Positions 18,181 to 27,287 of a DNA stretch of 64,000 nt are shown here, in pieces (position 1 is the stretch's first letter; every line of letters starts with the position of its first letter). The DNA comes from an uncultured Clostridia bacterium (GTDB lineage: Bacteria > Bacillota > Clostridia > Oscillospirales > Acutalibacteraceae), in NCBI GenBank assembly GCA_938034875.1, contig CALHND010000017.1:1-64000 (forward strand), given 5' to 3'. The notes beneath the pieces were generated by a model. That model was not told the DNA's origin and made no database searches. It saw nothing but the letters and a program-made list of their open reading frames with translations. The position numbers were made by a program, and so were the translations under genes.

Positions 18181-19212
18181 TTGTTCGGTGTTTTAACAGC
18201 TATAGCGGCAATAATAGCATTCGTAGCTACTTTTTTACTGGGGTATGTCATTATACCGCTTATGCATAAGCTTAAATACGGTCAAACAATTCTTGAAATA
18301 GGTCCTAAATGGCATAAAAAGAAGCAGGGTACTCCCACAATGGGCGGTATAATGTTTATTTTTGGTATTGCTATTGCATTGCTTACAACAATGCCGCTTG
18401 TTAATATTATCGGCAGTGACCAACTGCGTTCACAGCTTGCTGATCAATATTATCTTACTTCATTAATTGCAGGACTTGCACTTGCGGTGTCAATGTCGCT
18501 GATCGGTTTTATTGATGACTATATCAAGGTAGTTAAAAAGCAAAACCTAGGTCTTACTGCTAAACAAAAGACATTTTTTCAAATGCTTGTGTGTGCCGCC
18601 TATCTGACGTCAATGTATCTTGGCGGCATGACTTTTACAAAAATACCGTTTATCGGGGCTGTAGATATTACACATGGCATAGGACTTTTGTTCTGGCCAA
18701 TTGCACTGATATTTATATACGGATTTACAAACGCAGTTAACCTGACCGACGGAGTAGACGGTCTTGCAACAGCGGTTACAATCATATCGGCAATTTTCTT
18801 TGCACTGATATCGGTGCTTTCAAGTGTAAATAACGCAGTTAGCGGGTATCTGTCGGTTGTATTTGCCGCGGCACTTTTAGGATTTTTAATTTGGAATAAA
18901 AATCCGGCAAAAATTTTTATGGGTGATACAGGCTCAATGTTCCTCGGCGGAATGGTTGTTGCACTTGTATTTATGACCGAGTATCCGATATTACTTATTT
19001 TTTCTGGTATAGTATATCTTTGCGAGGCGCTAAGCGTTGTGATACAGGTTGCTTATTTCAAAAAGACACGTAAGCGTCTGTTTAAAATGAGCCCCATACA
19101 TCATCATTTTGAACTTAGCGGCTGGGGCGAAAAGAAAATCGACTATATTTTCTCATTTGTCGGGGCTGTCGGTGGATTAATTTCAATGGCACTGATAGTT
19201 TTCGGACAATAA
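18181..19212 (+). CDS. mraY: Phospho-N-acetylmuramoyl-pentapeptide transferase
   Basis: Makes lipid I from UDP-MurNAc-pentapeptide and undecaprenyl phosphate in the inner leaflet. 343 residues with about ten membrane helices. The conserved loops are visible: GTPTMGG, the DDYIKV aspartates, NAVNLTDGVDGL, GDTGSM and MSPIHHHFE. The start is a TTG at 18181 behind AGAGGTG; no in-frame ATG with a better site lies before the first helix. Confidence 0.97.
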   Translation: MFGVLTAIAAIIAFVATFLLGYVIIPLMHKLKYGQTILEIGPKWHKKKQGTPTMGGIMFIFGIAIALLTTMPLVNIIGSDQLRSQLADQYYLTSLIAGLALAVSMSLIGFIDDYIKVVKKQNLGLTAKQKTFFQMLVCAAYLTSMYLGGMTFTKIPFIGAVDITHGIGLLFWPIALIFIYGFTNAVNLTDGVDGLATAVTIISAIFFALISVLSSVNNAVSGYLSVVFAAALLGFLIWNKNPAKIFMGDTGSMFLGGMVVALVFMTEYPILLIFSGIVYLCEALSVVIQVAYFKKTRKRLFKMSPIHHHFELSGWGEKKIDYIFSFVGAVGGLISMALIVFGQ

Positions 19213-19246
19213 CTTTTACTTAAATTAATCCGAAGCAGGTGAAAGA

Positions 19247-20503
19247 ATGGCACAAAACTATGATTTCGAGACCTTTACAAGCGCATCAAGCAGGTCTGAA
19301 AAGCATACTCAACATAAAAATTCACGCACACAGCGTGAAGCAACCGTTTCGCCGGAGTCAAAAAAACGCCATGCGAACGGCGGTACAATCAGCTTTTGGC
19401 AAAATGGAAAGATTGATGTTACGTTTCTTGCGCTTGTCGTTATTCTCATGGCGATAGGCTTGCTGTGCCTTTTTTCATCAAGCTATGCTTATGCACTTCA
19501 AAACTACGGTGATTCGTATCATTTTATAAAGAAACAGGTAATCTTTGCAATCATCGGTTTTGGAGTAATGTACTTTGCATCACGTGTAAATTATCATGTA
19601 TATCGCCGTTTTGCGTGGCCGGTCTACGGTGTTACCGTTGTAATGCTTATTGTTGTACTTCTTTTACCACCTATGAGTGAAGACCTGGATTTTCACCGAT
19701 GGCTTTATATCGGCTCGTTTAGTTTTCAGCCTTCTGAAATAGCGAAATTTTCGGTAATATTGCTTTTTTCCCACCTGATTTCAAAATATTATAATACCCG
19801 AATGAAGGAATTTAAGTTCGGTATATTACAGCTGGGATTCCTTCTTGCTTTGTTCTGCGGACTGGTTGTTGTTGAAACCCACCTTTCTGCAACGCTGCTT
19901 ATTTTTTCAATTGGTGCTTCACTAATGGTTATCGGTGGTATCAAGCTTCGCTATGTTTTCGGCGCTCTTGGTATAGGTGCGGGCGGTGCAATTGCAGCTA
20001 TTAGCCTTATCGGATACGGTAACGATCGTATAACAAGCTGGCTCGACCCGTGGTCGGATGAGCGAGGCGTAGGCTGGCAGATAATTCAGTCGCTATTATC
20101 AATCGGCAGTGGTGGATTTTTTGGACGTGGCTTGGGAGAATCAAGACAAAAATATTTATGGGTACCAGAACCGCATAATGATTTTATTTTTTCAATCGTA
20201 TGCGAAGAGCTCGGTTTTGTTGGCGCAATAATAATTATTGCACTATTTGTAGCTCTTATATGGCGCGGTTTTACAATAGCCATGCGCGCTCCCGATAAAT
20301 TCGGTTCATTTATGGCAATTGGACTTACTTTGCAGGTAGGATTGCAGGCTGCACTTAATATTATGGTTGTGACCAATACAATTCCTAATACCGGTATCAG
20401 CTTGCCGTTTTTCAGTTACGGAGGCACAGCTCTTGTCATGTTGCTTGCGCAGATGGGTATTGTAATTTCAATTTCGCGCGCAAGTACTGTTACAAAAACG
20501 TAA
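19247..20503 (+). CDS. ftsW: FtsW/SpoVE-type peptidoglycan polymerase
   Basis: A SEDS-family glycosyltransferase working with a class B PBP. 418 residues: a hydrophilic N-terminal tail of about 60 residues, then roughly ten membrane helices. Family motifs include GARRW-like DFHRWLYIGSFSFQPSE, HxSAT (ETHLSATLL), the loop WLDPWSDERGVGWQIIQSLLSIGSGG, and NTGISLPFFSYGG near the end. It may serve vegetative division, spore cortex, or both; SpoVE and FtsW cannot be told apart here. murD, usual between mraY and ftsW, is absent. Confidence 0.94.
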   Translation: MAQNYDFETFTSASSRSEKHTQHKNSRTQREATVSPESKKRHANGGTISFWQNGKIDVTFLALVVILMAIGLLCLFSSSYAYALQNYGDSYHFIKKQVIFAIIGFGVMYFASRVNYHVYRRFAWPVYGVTVVMLIVVLLLPPMSEDLDFHRWLYIGSFSFQPSEIAKFSVILLFSHLISKYYNTRMKEFKFGILQLGFLLALFCGLVVVETHLSATLLIFSIGASLMVIGGIKLRYVFGALGIGAGGAIAAISLIGYGNDRITSWLDPWSDERGVGWQIIQSLLSIGSGGFFGRGLGESRQKYLWVPEPHNDFIFSIVCEELGFVGAIIIIALFVALIWRGFTIAMRAPDKFGSFMAIGLTLQVGLQAALNIMVVTNTIPNTGISLPFFSYGGTALVMLLAQMGIVISISRASTVTKT

Positions 20504-20519
20504 AAGGGGATATAAAATC

Positions 20520-21647
20520 GTGAAAGTACTGTTTGCAGGCGGTGGCACAGCAGGGCATATTAATCCTGCCATTGCAGTCGCTGGGTATATAAAAGAAAAA
20601 CAGCCCGATGCCGAGCTGTGTTATATCGGAAAAAAAGGCGGCATGGAATCTCGGCTTGTGCCAAATGCAGGCATAGAATTTCATAGTATTGATGTTGAGG
20701 GATTTCAGCGCAAACTTAGTCTAACTAACATAAAACGCAATATTTCTGCGGTGTCAAAGCTTGCTTTTGCTTCGCGAAATGCACGCAAGCTGCTGATTGA
20801 ACTTAAACCCGATGTTGTAATGGGTACGGGTGGATATGTTAGCGGACCCGTTTTGCGTCAGGCGGCAAAGCTTGGAATTAAATGCTGCATTCATGAGCAG
20901 AACGCTTTTGCAGGCGTAGCAAATAAAATGCTTGCTCCAAAAATGGATGCAGTTATGCTTGCTATGCCCGAAGCTGAAAAGTATTTTGAATGTAAACAGA
21001 AGCCATTTGTAACAGGCAATCCTGTACGAGGTGCAGTTATATCTATGACTAAACAAAAGGCTCGACAAATGCTTGGACTGGACGAGCGTCCAATGATATT
21101 GTCATTTGGTGGATCACTTGGTGCTCGTAGAATCAATGAGACCATCGCCGATGTTATTGCGTGGCACTGGAAAAGCGGTCAAATTGTTCACTATCATGCG
21201 ACAGGCAAATACGGTACCGAGCTTATGCCACAGCTGCTGAATGAAAAGGGCGTTGATATGAATGCTGAAAACATTCACATCACCGAATACATCGATAATA
21301 TGGATGTATTACTGGCAGCAGCAGATCTTGTAATCTGCCGCTCGGGTGCAATTACAATCAGCGAGCTAGCCATTCAGGGTAAACCGTCGGTGCTTATACC
21401 TTCGCCCAATGTTGCTGAAAATCATCAGTATCATAACGCAATGACGCTTGTTTCGAAAGATGCAGCTGCAATAATCGAGGAAAAGGACTTGTCGGGAGAA
21501 AAGCTGACACAGGTTGTTAGCGAGCTTATCACCGATAGCAACAAGCTTGATAAAATGAGCAAAAATGCAAAAAGTTGTGCCATTACAGACACAAATGAGC
21601 GCATATATAAAGTAATTTGTGATCTTTACAATTCAATCGAAAAGTAG
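20520..21647 (+). CDS. murG: UDP-GlcNAc:lipid I N-acetylglucosaminyltransferase
   Basis: Makes lipid II at the inner membrane face. 375 residues, GT28 fold. The G-loop GGTAGHINPAIA (residues 7-18) and the C-terminal donor-binding stretch CRSGAITISELAIQGKPSVLIPSPN are present, with NAENHQ represented by VAENHQYHNA. Starts with GTG at 20520 behind AAAAGGGG, 16 bases after ftsW. Confidence 0.96.
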   Translation: MKVLFAGGGTAGHINPAIAVAGYIKEKQPDAELCYIGKKGGMESRLVPNAGIEFHSIDVEGFQRKLSLTNIKRNISAVSKLAFASRNARKLLIELKPDVVMGTGGYVSGPVLRQAAKLGIKCCIHEQNAFAGVANKMLAPKMDAVMLAMPEAEKYFECKQKPFVTGNPVRGAVISMTKQKARQMLGLDERPMILSFGGSLGARRINETIADVIAWHWKSGQIVHYHATGKYGTELMPQLLNEKGVDMNAENIHITEYIDNMDVLLAAADLVICRSGAITISELAIQGKPSVLIPSPNVAENHQYHNAMTLVSKDAAAIIEEKDLSGEKLTQVVSELITDSNKLDKMSKNAKSCAITDTNERIYKVICDLYNSIEK

Positions 21648-21656
21648 CATATTTAA

Positions 21657-21706
21657 TTTTACCGCATAAACTGGCTGTGAATGACAGTCGAAAGGTCGCG
21701 GTAAAA
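21657..21706 (+). other. hairpin whose 3' arm runs into the murA start codon
   Basis: TTTTACCGC (21657-21665) is complementary to GCGGTAAAA (21698-21706), whose last base is the A of the murA ATG. The loop holds a smaller stem CTGT/ACAG and the AAAGG ribosome binding site (21691-21695). It could limit murA initiation unless opened by ribosomes or a factor. Confidence 0.5.
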
Positions 21707-23004
21707 TGACAGAATATTTTATAAACGGACGAAACCGCCTGTCGGGCGAAATAAGTTTACAGGGGTCAAAAAATGCATCGCTCCCTGTGCTTGCAGCGAC
21801 ACTGCTGACACGTTCAGTCAGCATAATACATAATTGTCCTGATTTGAGCGATGTGCGTCAGTCACTTAATATATTAACGGCACTCGGATGTAGATGTATA
21901 TATGAAAATAACACAGCTGTTATAGATGCACGTGATGCTGACGGTACGGTTATTGATGATTTACTCATGTGCGCAATGCGTTCGTCAATAATTTTTCTAG
22001 GAGCTATTCTTGCACGTAACGGTAAGGCCACAGTTTCGCGCCCAGGCGGTTGCGAATTAGGACCAAGACCGATAGATTTGCATTTATCATCGCTGCGAAA
22101 AATGGGTGTTGAGATAGCTGATTGCAGAGGAAAGCTGGAATGCTCTGTACCTAATGGGCTTGAGGGCAATGAAATAGTGTTGCCTATAGCATCGGTGGGA
22201 GCAACAGAAAATATTATACTTGCCGCTGTTTTGGCAAAGGGAAGAACTATAATACGAAACGCTGCAAAAGAACCGGAGATAACCGACCTTGCCGACTTTT
22301 TAAATATGTGCGGAGCATCGGTATCAGGAGCAGGCGATGTCACTATAATCATAGACGGAGTAAGAAAGCTGCATGGTGCAGTGTTTTCCATTCAGCCGGA
22401 TAGAATTGCTGCAGCTACATATTTGTGTGCTGCTGCCGCAACAGCCGGTGAAGTAACTGTTAACAATGTCAGACCGTCTCATCTTATGCCCGTGCTGCCA
22501 TATTACACTACAGCCGGTTGTACGCTCTCGGTAGGGGAATCAAGTGTAAAGTTGATTGCACCTAAACGGCTCAATTCTGTGGGCACAATAGTTACAAGAG
22601 AATACCCGGGTTTCCCCACTGATGCGCAGCCTCTTTTTGTTGCAATGTCGTGTCTGGCAGAGGGAACTTCGGTATTTGAAGAAAAAATATTTAATTCACG
22701 CTACCGATATGTTGACGGCCTCAATAAACTCGGTGCAAAAATAACAGTGCACGATTCGGTTGCAGTTATCACTGGCGTACCGCACCTTTATGGTGCAAAT
22801 GTTGAGGCTACAGACTTACGCGGTGGCGTAGCAATGATAATAGGTGCACTTGCCGCTTATGACGAAACGGTGGTTTCGGATACGGGACACATCGCCCGTG
22901 GATATGAAAAAATTACTGAAAACCTGCGCAGTATAGGCGCTCAAATTAAGAGGTGCGAAAATGACCGAGAAAACAACAAAAGCTGTACGGAAGAAAACAG
23001 TTAA
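21706..23004 (+). CDS. murA: UDP-N-acetylglucosamine 1-carboxyvinyltransferase
   Basis: First committed step of peptidoglycan synthesis, the target of fosfomycin. 432 residues. The PEP-binding cysteine is present (Cys116 in RPGGCELGPRPIDLH), so fosfomycin sensitivity through the usual cysteine is expected. Other motifs are GSKNASLPVLAA at 20-31 and YPGFPTDAQP. The gene follows murG and overlaps ftsQ by 44 bases. Many Firmicutes carry two MurA paralogues; the second is not in this window. Confidence 0.96.
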   Translation: MTEYFINGRNRLSGEISLQGSKNASLPVLAATLLTRSVSIIHNCPDLSDVRQSLNILTALGCRCIYENNTAVIDARDADGTVIDDLLMCAMRSSIIFLGAILARNGKATVSRPGGCELGPRPIDLHLSSLRKMGVEIADCRGKLECSVPNGLEGNEIVLPIASVGATENIILAAVLAKGRTIIRNAAKEPEITDLADFLNMCGASVSGAGDVTIIIDGVRKLHGAVFSIQPDRIAAATYLCAAAATAGEVTVNNVRPSHLMPVLPYYTTAGCTLSVGESSVKLIAPKRLNSVGTIVTREYPGFPTDAQPLFVAMSCLAEGTSVFEEKIFNSRYRYVDGLNKLGAKITVHDSVAVITGVPHLYGANVEATDLRGGVAMIIGALAAYDETVVSDTGHIARGYEKITENLRSIGAQIKRCENDRENNKSCTEENS

Positions 23005-23824
23005 AAATAAAAGCAGACGCAAACAAACAAAACGCGGCGGTTCAAACCTTCTCATATACGCGTTTTTAATAACATTAATATTAGCAACGGCAATTATATT
23101 ATCGCTTACCGTGTTTTTTAAGGCTTCGGCTATAACAGTGATTAATAAAAGCAGTCGTTATAACAATGAGCAGATAATTGCCGCATCGGGACTAAGTATA
23201 GGAAACAATCTGATACTTACCGATATTACGCAGGCGCAAAACAAAATTGAGTCTGAGTTGCCATATTTAAAAAATGTTACAATTACTAAAAAATTTCCGT
23301 CTACGTTTGAGATATCAGTAAAGGAAGTAAAACCCAATCGAATATACAGTGTTAACGGAAAGTATGCACTTGCATATGGTGAAAAGGTTTTAGAAATTGT
23401 TGACGATTATCAAAGTGGGTACACGCTTTATAACATTCCTATTAAACAAGCTAAAGCAGGAAAAAATGTAGTAATTGCTCCTGAAAACAATGAACTGTAT
23501 AAAATTTTAAATGAAGAAATTAAAAACAGCAAACTTGAAAATATAACGGTAGTCAAATTTACGAGCTCGGTAGATATAAAGCTCGTCTACGATAATCGAT
23601 TGCTGCTCGATATCGGTACAACAGAAAATTTGAAAGAAAAGCTTAAAAATGGCGCAGAGGTTATAAGTAGTGTAACATCAAAGCACGGTGAATACGCAGA
23701 GGGTACAATTAATCTAAAGTATCTTATTGACAAAAACAATGAAAGTTATTTTACAATGGAACCTATTAAACAGTATAAAATTATCCCAGAAAGCAAAAAT
23801 ACAGAAAATAATCAAATGAACTAA
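22961..23824 (+). CDS. ftsQ: Cell division protein FtsQ/DivIB
   Basis: 287 residues: a very basic cytoplasmic tail (about 27 residues), one membrane helix (about 29-51), then a POTRA domain (about 55-125, FKASAITVINKSSRYNNEQI onward) and a beta-rich outer domain. This is the DivIB layout, and the position between murA and ftsZ is conserved. The start at 22961 has AGAGGTG inside the end of murA. It acts in the divisome with FtsL and FtsB/DivIC. Confidence 0.88.
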   Translation: MTEKTTKAVRKKTVKNKSRRKQTKRGGSNLLIYAFLITLILATAIILSLTVFFKASAITVINKSSRYNNEQIIAASGLSIGNNLILTDITQAQNKIESELPYLKNVTITKKFPSTFEISVKEVKPNRIYSVNGKYALAYGEKVLEIVDDYQSGYTLYNIPIKQAKAGKNVVIAPENNELYKILNEEIKNSKLENITVVKFTSSVDIKLVYDNRLLLDIGTTENLKEKLKNGAEVISSVTSKHGEYAEGTINLKYLIDKNNESYFTMEPIKQYKIIPESKNTENNQMN

Positions 23825-23945
23825 TAATATAATCAAAATAATACTAAATGAGTTCATATGAACCTAAAATTGCTGAAATATTGATAAAAACAAGAAAAAT
23901 AATCGAAAAAAGCTTAAAAAAATTAATTTTATATTATATAATGTA

Positions 23946-24018
23946 TTGAAAAATATATTTAATTATGCTATTATATATCCAAATATGACAGATTACTGTC
24001 ACATAAGTTCTTTAGAAC
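23946..24018 (+). promoter_or_regulatory. ftsZ promoter and two small palindromes in its leader
   Basis: TTGAAA (23946-23951), 17 bases, TATTAT (23969-23974). Just downstream, in the likely 5' leader, lie TGACAG-ATTA-CTGTCA (23986-24001) and GTTCT-TT-AGAAC (24007-24018). These may be operators for a factor near the start point or small leader hairpins. ftsZ thus has its own promoter apart from the dcw operon. Confidence 0.6.
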
Positions 24019-24063
24019 CGATAAAAAAATCAATGATTATATATCAAACGGGAGGACAAAATT

Positions 24064-25125
24064 ATGCCTTTTGAAATCGCAAACGAACTTGAAGATGTTG
24101 TACAGATTAAAGTTGTCGGTGTTGGCGGCGGCGGCGGAAACGCTGTTAACCGCATGGTCGACGCAGGAGTTCAGGGAGTAGAATTCATCGCTGTTAATAC
24201 CGATGCAGCTGCTCTTCTTCTGTCAAAGGCAACTCACAAAATTCAGATCGGCGAAAAGTCGACACGCGGCCACGGCGCAGGTGCAAAGCCTGAGGTTGGT
24301 AAAAAAGCTGCCGAGGAGTCACGTGATGAAATCACCGCAGCACTCAAGGGTACTGATATGGTATTCATAACCGCAGGTATGGGCGGTGGTACTGGTACAG
24401 GAGCAGCTCCTATCGTAGCCGAAATTGCTAAGGATATGGGCATTCTTACCGTTGGTATCGTTACAAAGCCTTTCGGTTTCGAGGGCAAGCTGCGCATGGA
24501 GCAGGCTGAAAAAGGCATAGCTTCTCTTGCAGAACATGTTGACAGTCTTATTGTAATTCCGAACGAAAGACTTAAGTTTGTTTCAGAAGAAAAAATTACT
24601 CTTAAAAATGCATTTATCATTGCTGATGATGTTCTTCGCCAGGGTGTACAGAGTGTTTCCGAGCTGGTAAGCGTACCCGCTTACATAAACCTCGACTTTG
24701 CCGATGTAACAGCAGTCATGAAGGACTCAGGCTATGCTCACATGGGCGTTGGTTCGGCTACCGGTCGTGACAAGGCAGAGGTTTGTGCAAAGGCTGCTAT
24801 CAACAGCCCGCTTATTGAAACCGATATGAAGGGCGCTCGTGGCGTAATCATTAATATTACAGCTTCTGAGGACATTGGACTTGAAGATGTTGAGCTTGCT
24901 TCATCCATCGTAGCTCAGACAGCTCATGAAGATGCAAATATCATTTGGGGTGTTAGTCTTGACGGCAATCTCAATGATGAAATGCGCATGACTGTGATTG
25001 CTACAAACTTTGGCAACATTAAAGCAGGTTACGGTAAAAATGACGACCTGTTTAAGATTCTTGATACCGGTGCATCTGATGATGAAGGCGATTTCACCGA
25101 CATCATGAGCATGTTCAATAGATAA
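24064..25125 (+). CDS. ftsZ: Cell division GTPase FtsZ
   Basis: Tubulin homologue that forms the Z-ring. The tubulin signature GGGTGTGA is at 107-114, with the N-terminal GVGGGGGNAVNRM and the catalytic T7-loop region NLDFADV. The protein is short at 353 residues: after the globular domain (ending near VIATNFG) only about 25 linker residues precede the end peptide DFTDIMSMFNR, which stands in for the usual DIPxFLR tail. The gene is flanked by its own promoter and a strong terminator. No ftsA is present; SepF or another anchor is presumably used. Confidence 0.97.
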   Translation: MPFEIANELEDVVQIKVVGVGGGGGNAVNRMVDAGVQGVEFIAVNTDAAALLLSKATHKIQIGEKSTRGHGAGAKPEVGKKAAEESRDEITAALKGTDMVFITAGMGGGTGTGAAPIVAEIAKDMGILTVGIVTKPFGFEGKLRMEQAEKGIASLAEHVDSLIVIPNERLKFVSEEKITLKNAFIIADDVLRQGVQSVSELVSVPAYINLDFADVTAVMKDSGYAHMGVGSATGRDKAEVCAKAAINSPLIETDMKGARGVIINITASEDIGLEDVELASSIVAQTAHEDANIIWGVSLDGNLNDEMRMTVIATNFGNIKAGYGKNDDLFKILDTGASDDEGDFTDIMSMFNR

Positions 25126-25144
25126 TTATTCACAACTATTCAAC

Positions 25145-25182
25145 AAAAGACCACAAATTATAATTTGCGGTCTTTTGTTTTG
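25145..25182 (+). terminator. terminator after ftsZ
   Basis: AAAAGACCACAAATTA (25145-25160) pairs with TAATTTGCGGTCTTTT (25161-25176) apart from one mismatch, followed by GTTTTG. Confidence 0.88.
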
Positions 25183-25210
25183 CTTAAAGATGAAATATGG
25201 AGCGTAAATA

Positions 25211-26131
25211 ATGAACTGGACTGAAATTAAAATATCGGTATCATGTGCGGATGTAGAAAAAGCATCTGCAATTTCAAACATGACAGTACCGTACGGAATT
25301 TATATAGAAGACTATTCCGACCTTGAACCGATGGCACTGGAAATAGCGCATATTGATCTTATTGATGAAGAGCTGATTGCAAAGGATAGGGCAAATGCAA
25401 TTATACACATTTACATTAGTGAAGAAGATAACCCGAATGAATCTATCAGCTACCTTTCAGAACGCTTTACAGCAGAAAACATAGTGCATAGTATCGACAG
25501 CAGTGTAATTAAGGAAGCCGACTGGGCGGAAAACTGGAAAAAGTATTTTAAACCGGTTGAAATCGGAAACCGCCTTGTTGTTTGTCCTACATGGGAGACT
25601 TATGATAACAAGGACGGCAGAACCGTACTGTCAATTGATCCCGGAGCAGCATTCGGCACAGGCACGCACGATACCACCAAACTGTGCTTAACAGCGCTTG
25701 ATAGTATGATTACAGGCGGTGAAACTTTACTTGACATCGGCTGCGGAAGCGGTATACTTGCTATATCGTCCGTAATTCTTGGAACAAGCAGCGCTGTAGG
25801 TGTTGATATTGATGCTATGGCGGTGCGAGTTGCCACCGAAAATGCGGACATAAATCATGTTGCGGATAAAACAAATTTCATCTGCGGTGATTTAACTGAA
25901 AAAATTAGTGGAAAATATGATATAATATGTGCTAATATAGTAGCTGATGTAATTATAGCGCTTTGCAATAATGTAACAGACTATATGGCAGAGGACGGAG
26001 TGTTTATTTGCTCCGGTATTGTAGACATTCGTGAGAATGATGTACTCGACGCTATTACACGCTGCGGATTGAAAGTAATCGAGCGCCATACCAGCGGAGG
26101 ATGGGTTGCTCTCACCGCTAAGAGAATATGA
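25211..26131 (+). CDS. prmA: Ribosomal protein L11 methyltransferase
   Basis: Methylates lysines and the N-terminus of ribosomal protein L11. 306 residues, with an N-terminal substrate-recognition domain and a C-terminal SAM domain: PGAAFGTGTHDTT, DIGCGSGILAIS (motif I) and CANIVADVI (motif IV). It is 17 bases before prfB, and the two are probably cotranscribed with yjbQ. Confidence 0.95.
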   Translation: MNWTEIKISVSCADVEKASAISNMTVPYGIYIEDYSDLEPMALEIAHIDLIDEELIAKDRANAIIHIYISEEDNPNESISYLSERFTAENIVHSIDSSVIKEADWAENWKKYFKPVEIGNRLVVCPTWETYDNKDGRTVLSIDPGAAFGTGTHDTTKLCLTALDSMITGGETLLDIGCGSGILAISSVILGTSSAVGVDIDAMAVRVATENADINHVADKTNFICGDLTEKISGKYDIICANIVADVIIALCNNVTDYMAEDGVFICSGIVDIRENDVLDAITRCGLKVIERHTSGGWVALTAKRI

Positions 26132-26147
26132 ACGGAGGATCCCATTT

Positions 26148-27278
26148 ATGATACAGTATGAGGAGCAGCGACTGCGCCTTTTGGATAATGAAGACGAGCT
26201 CAAGGAGCTTGCCGGTGCACTCGGATTGGAAAGACTGCGTAAGGAGCAGGAAAAACTTGAGTCACAGTCGGCAGAAAACGGCTTTTGGGATGATGTTGAA
26301 AATTCGCAAAAGGTATTGCGTAAAATCGCTCAGATTAAAAGTAAAATTGCATCATACGACAACCTCAAAAGTGATTTTGAGGACACTCTTACATTAATTG
26401 AGCTTGCGGACGAGGAAGAGGATTTGTCCATGATCGACGAGGTTGTTGAGGGTGTAGAACGCGTTATAAAAAACATAGAAGCGCTACGGCTTACTACTTT
26501 GCTTTCGGGTGAATACGATTCAAAAAATGCTATTTTGACATTCCATGCCGGAGCGGGCGGTACAGAGGCGCAGGACTGGGTACAGATGCTCTATCGCATG
26601 TATTGCCACTGGGCAGAGCGTCATAATTTCAAAGCTCGACTTATTGACTCTCTTGACGGTGAAGAAGCAGGACTTAAGAGCGCCGTTCTTGAAATTGAAG
26701 GATTGAATGCCTACGGCTTTTTGCGCAGTGAAGCGGGAGTACACCGTCTTGTTCGCGTGTCACCGTTTGACTCGTCAGGTCGCCGCCATACTTCGTTTGC
26801 TTCGCTTGAAGTTATGCCTGAGATTGACGATGATATTAAAATCGACATTCGCCCTGAGGATGTTAAAATGGATGTATTCCGTTCCAGTGGTGCGGGAGGC
26901 CAGAAAGTAAATAAAACCTCGTCTGCCGTTCGCCTTACACACATTCCTACAGGAATTGTTGTTGCCTGCCAAACAGAGCGCAGCCAGTTTCAAAATAAAG
27001 ATACCTGCATGACCATGCTTAAATCAAAGCTTCTTGAAATTAAGGAGCGTGAGCATCTTGATAAAATCGAAGATATTAAGGGTGTTCAAAAAGAAATTAC
27101 ATGGGGTTCGCAAATACGTTCATATGTTTTCATGCCGTACACATTGGTTAAAGACCACCGTACAGGCTGTGAAAACGGTAATATCGGTGCAGTAATGGAT
27201 GGCGATATTGACAATTTTATAAACGCTTTTCTTAAAGCCGAAAGCCTTGGTAAGCTTGGCGAATACAATGACGACTAA
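26148..27278 (+). CDS. prfB: Peptide chain release factor 2, without frameshift
   Basis: Releases peptides at UGA and UAA. 376 residues. The stop-codon recognition motif SPF is in RVSPFDSSGRRH and the GGQ loop in SSGAGGQKVNK. The start is the ATG at 26148 behind GGAGG; an upstream frame of 14 codons overlaps prmA and lacks support. Most bacterial prfB genes have an in-frame UGA at about codon 26 read by +1 frameshifting; here the same place (ELAGALGLERL) is uninterrupted. Confidence 0.96.
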   Translation: MIQYEEQRLRLLDNEDELKELAGALGLERLRKEQEKLESQSAENGFWDDVENSQKVLRKIAQIKSKIASYDNLKSDFEDTLTLIELADEEEDLSMIDEVVEGVERVIKNIEALRLTTLLSGEYDSKNAILTFHAGAGGTEAQDWVQMLYRMYCHWAERHNFKARLIDSLDGEEAGLKSAVLEIEGLNAYGFLRSEAGVHRLVRVSPFDSSGRRHTSFASLEVMPEIDDDIKIDIRPEDVKMDVFRSSGAGGQKVNKTSSAVRLTHIPTGIVVACQTERSQFQNKDTCMTMLKSKLLEIKEREHLDKIEDIKGVQKEITWGSQIRSYVFMPYTLVKDHRTGCENGNIGAVMDGDIDNFINAFLKAESLGKLGEYNDD

Positions 27279-27287
27279 GGTGATAAT

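Noticed and set aside
26106..26147. Longer start for prfB inside prmA
   Set aside because: It would overlap prmA and lacks a ribosome binding site, while the ATG at 26148 has GGAGG.
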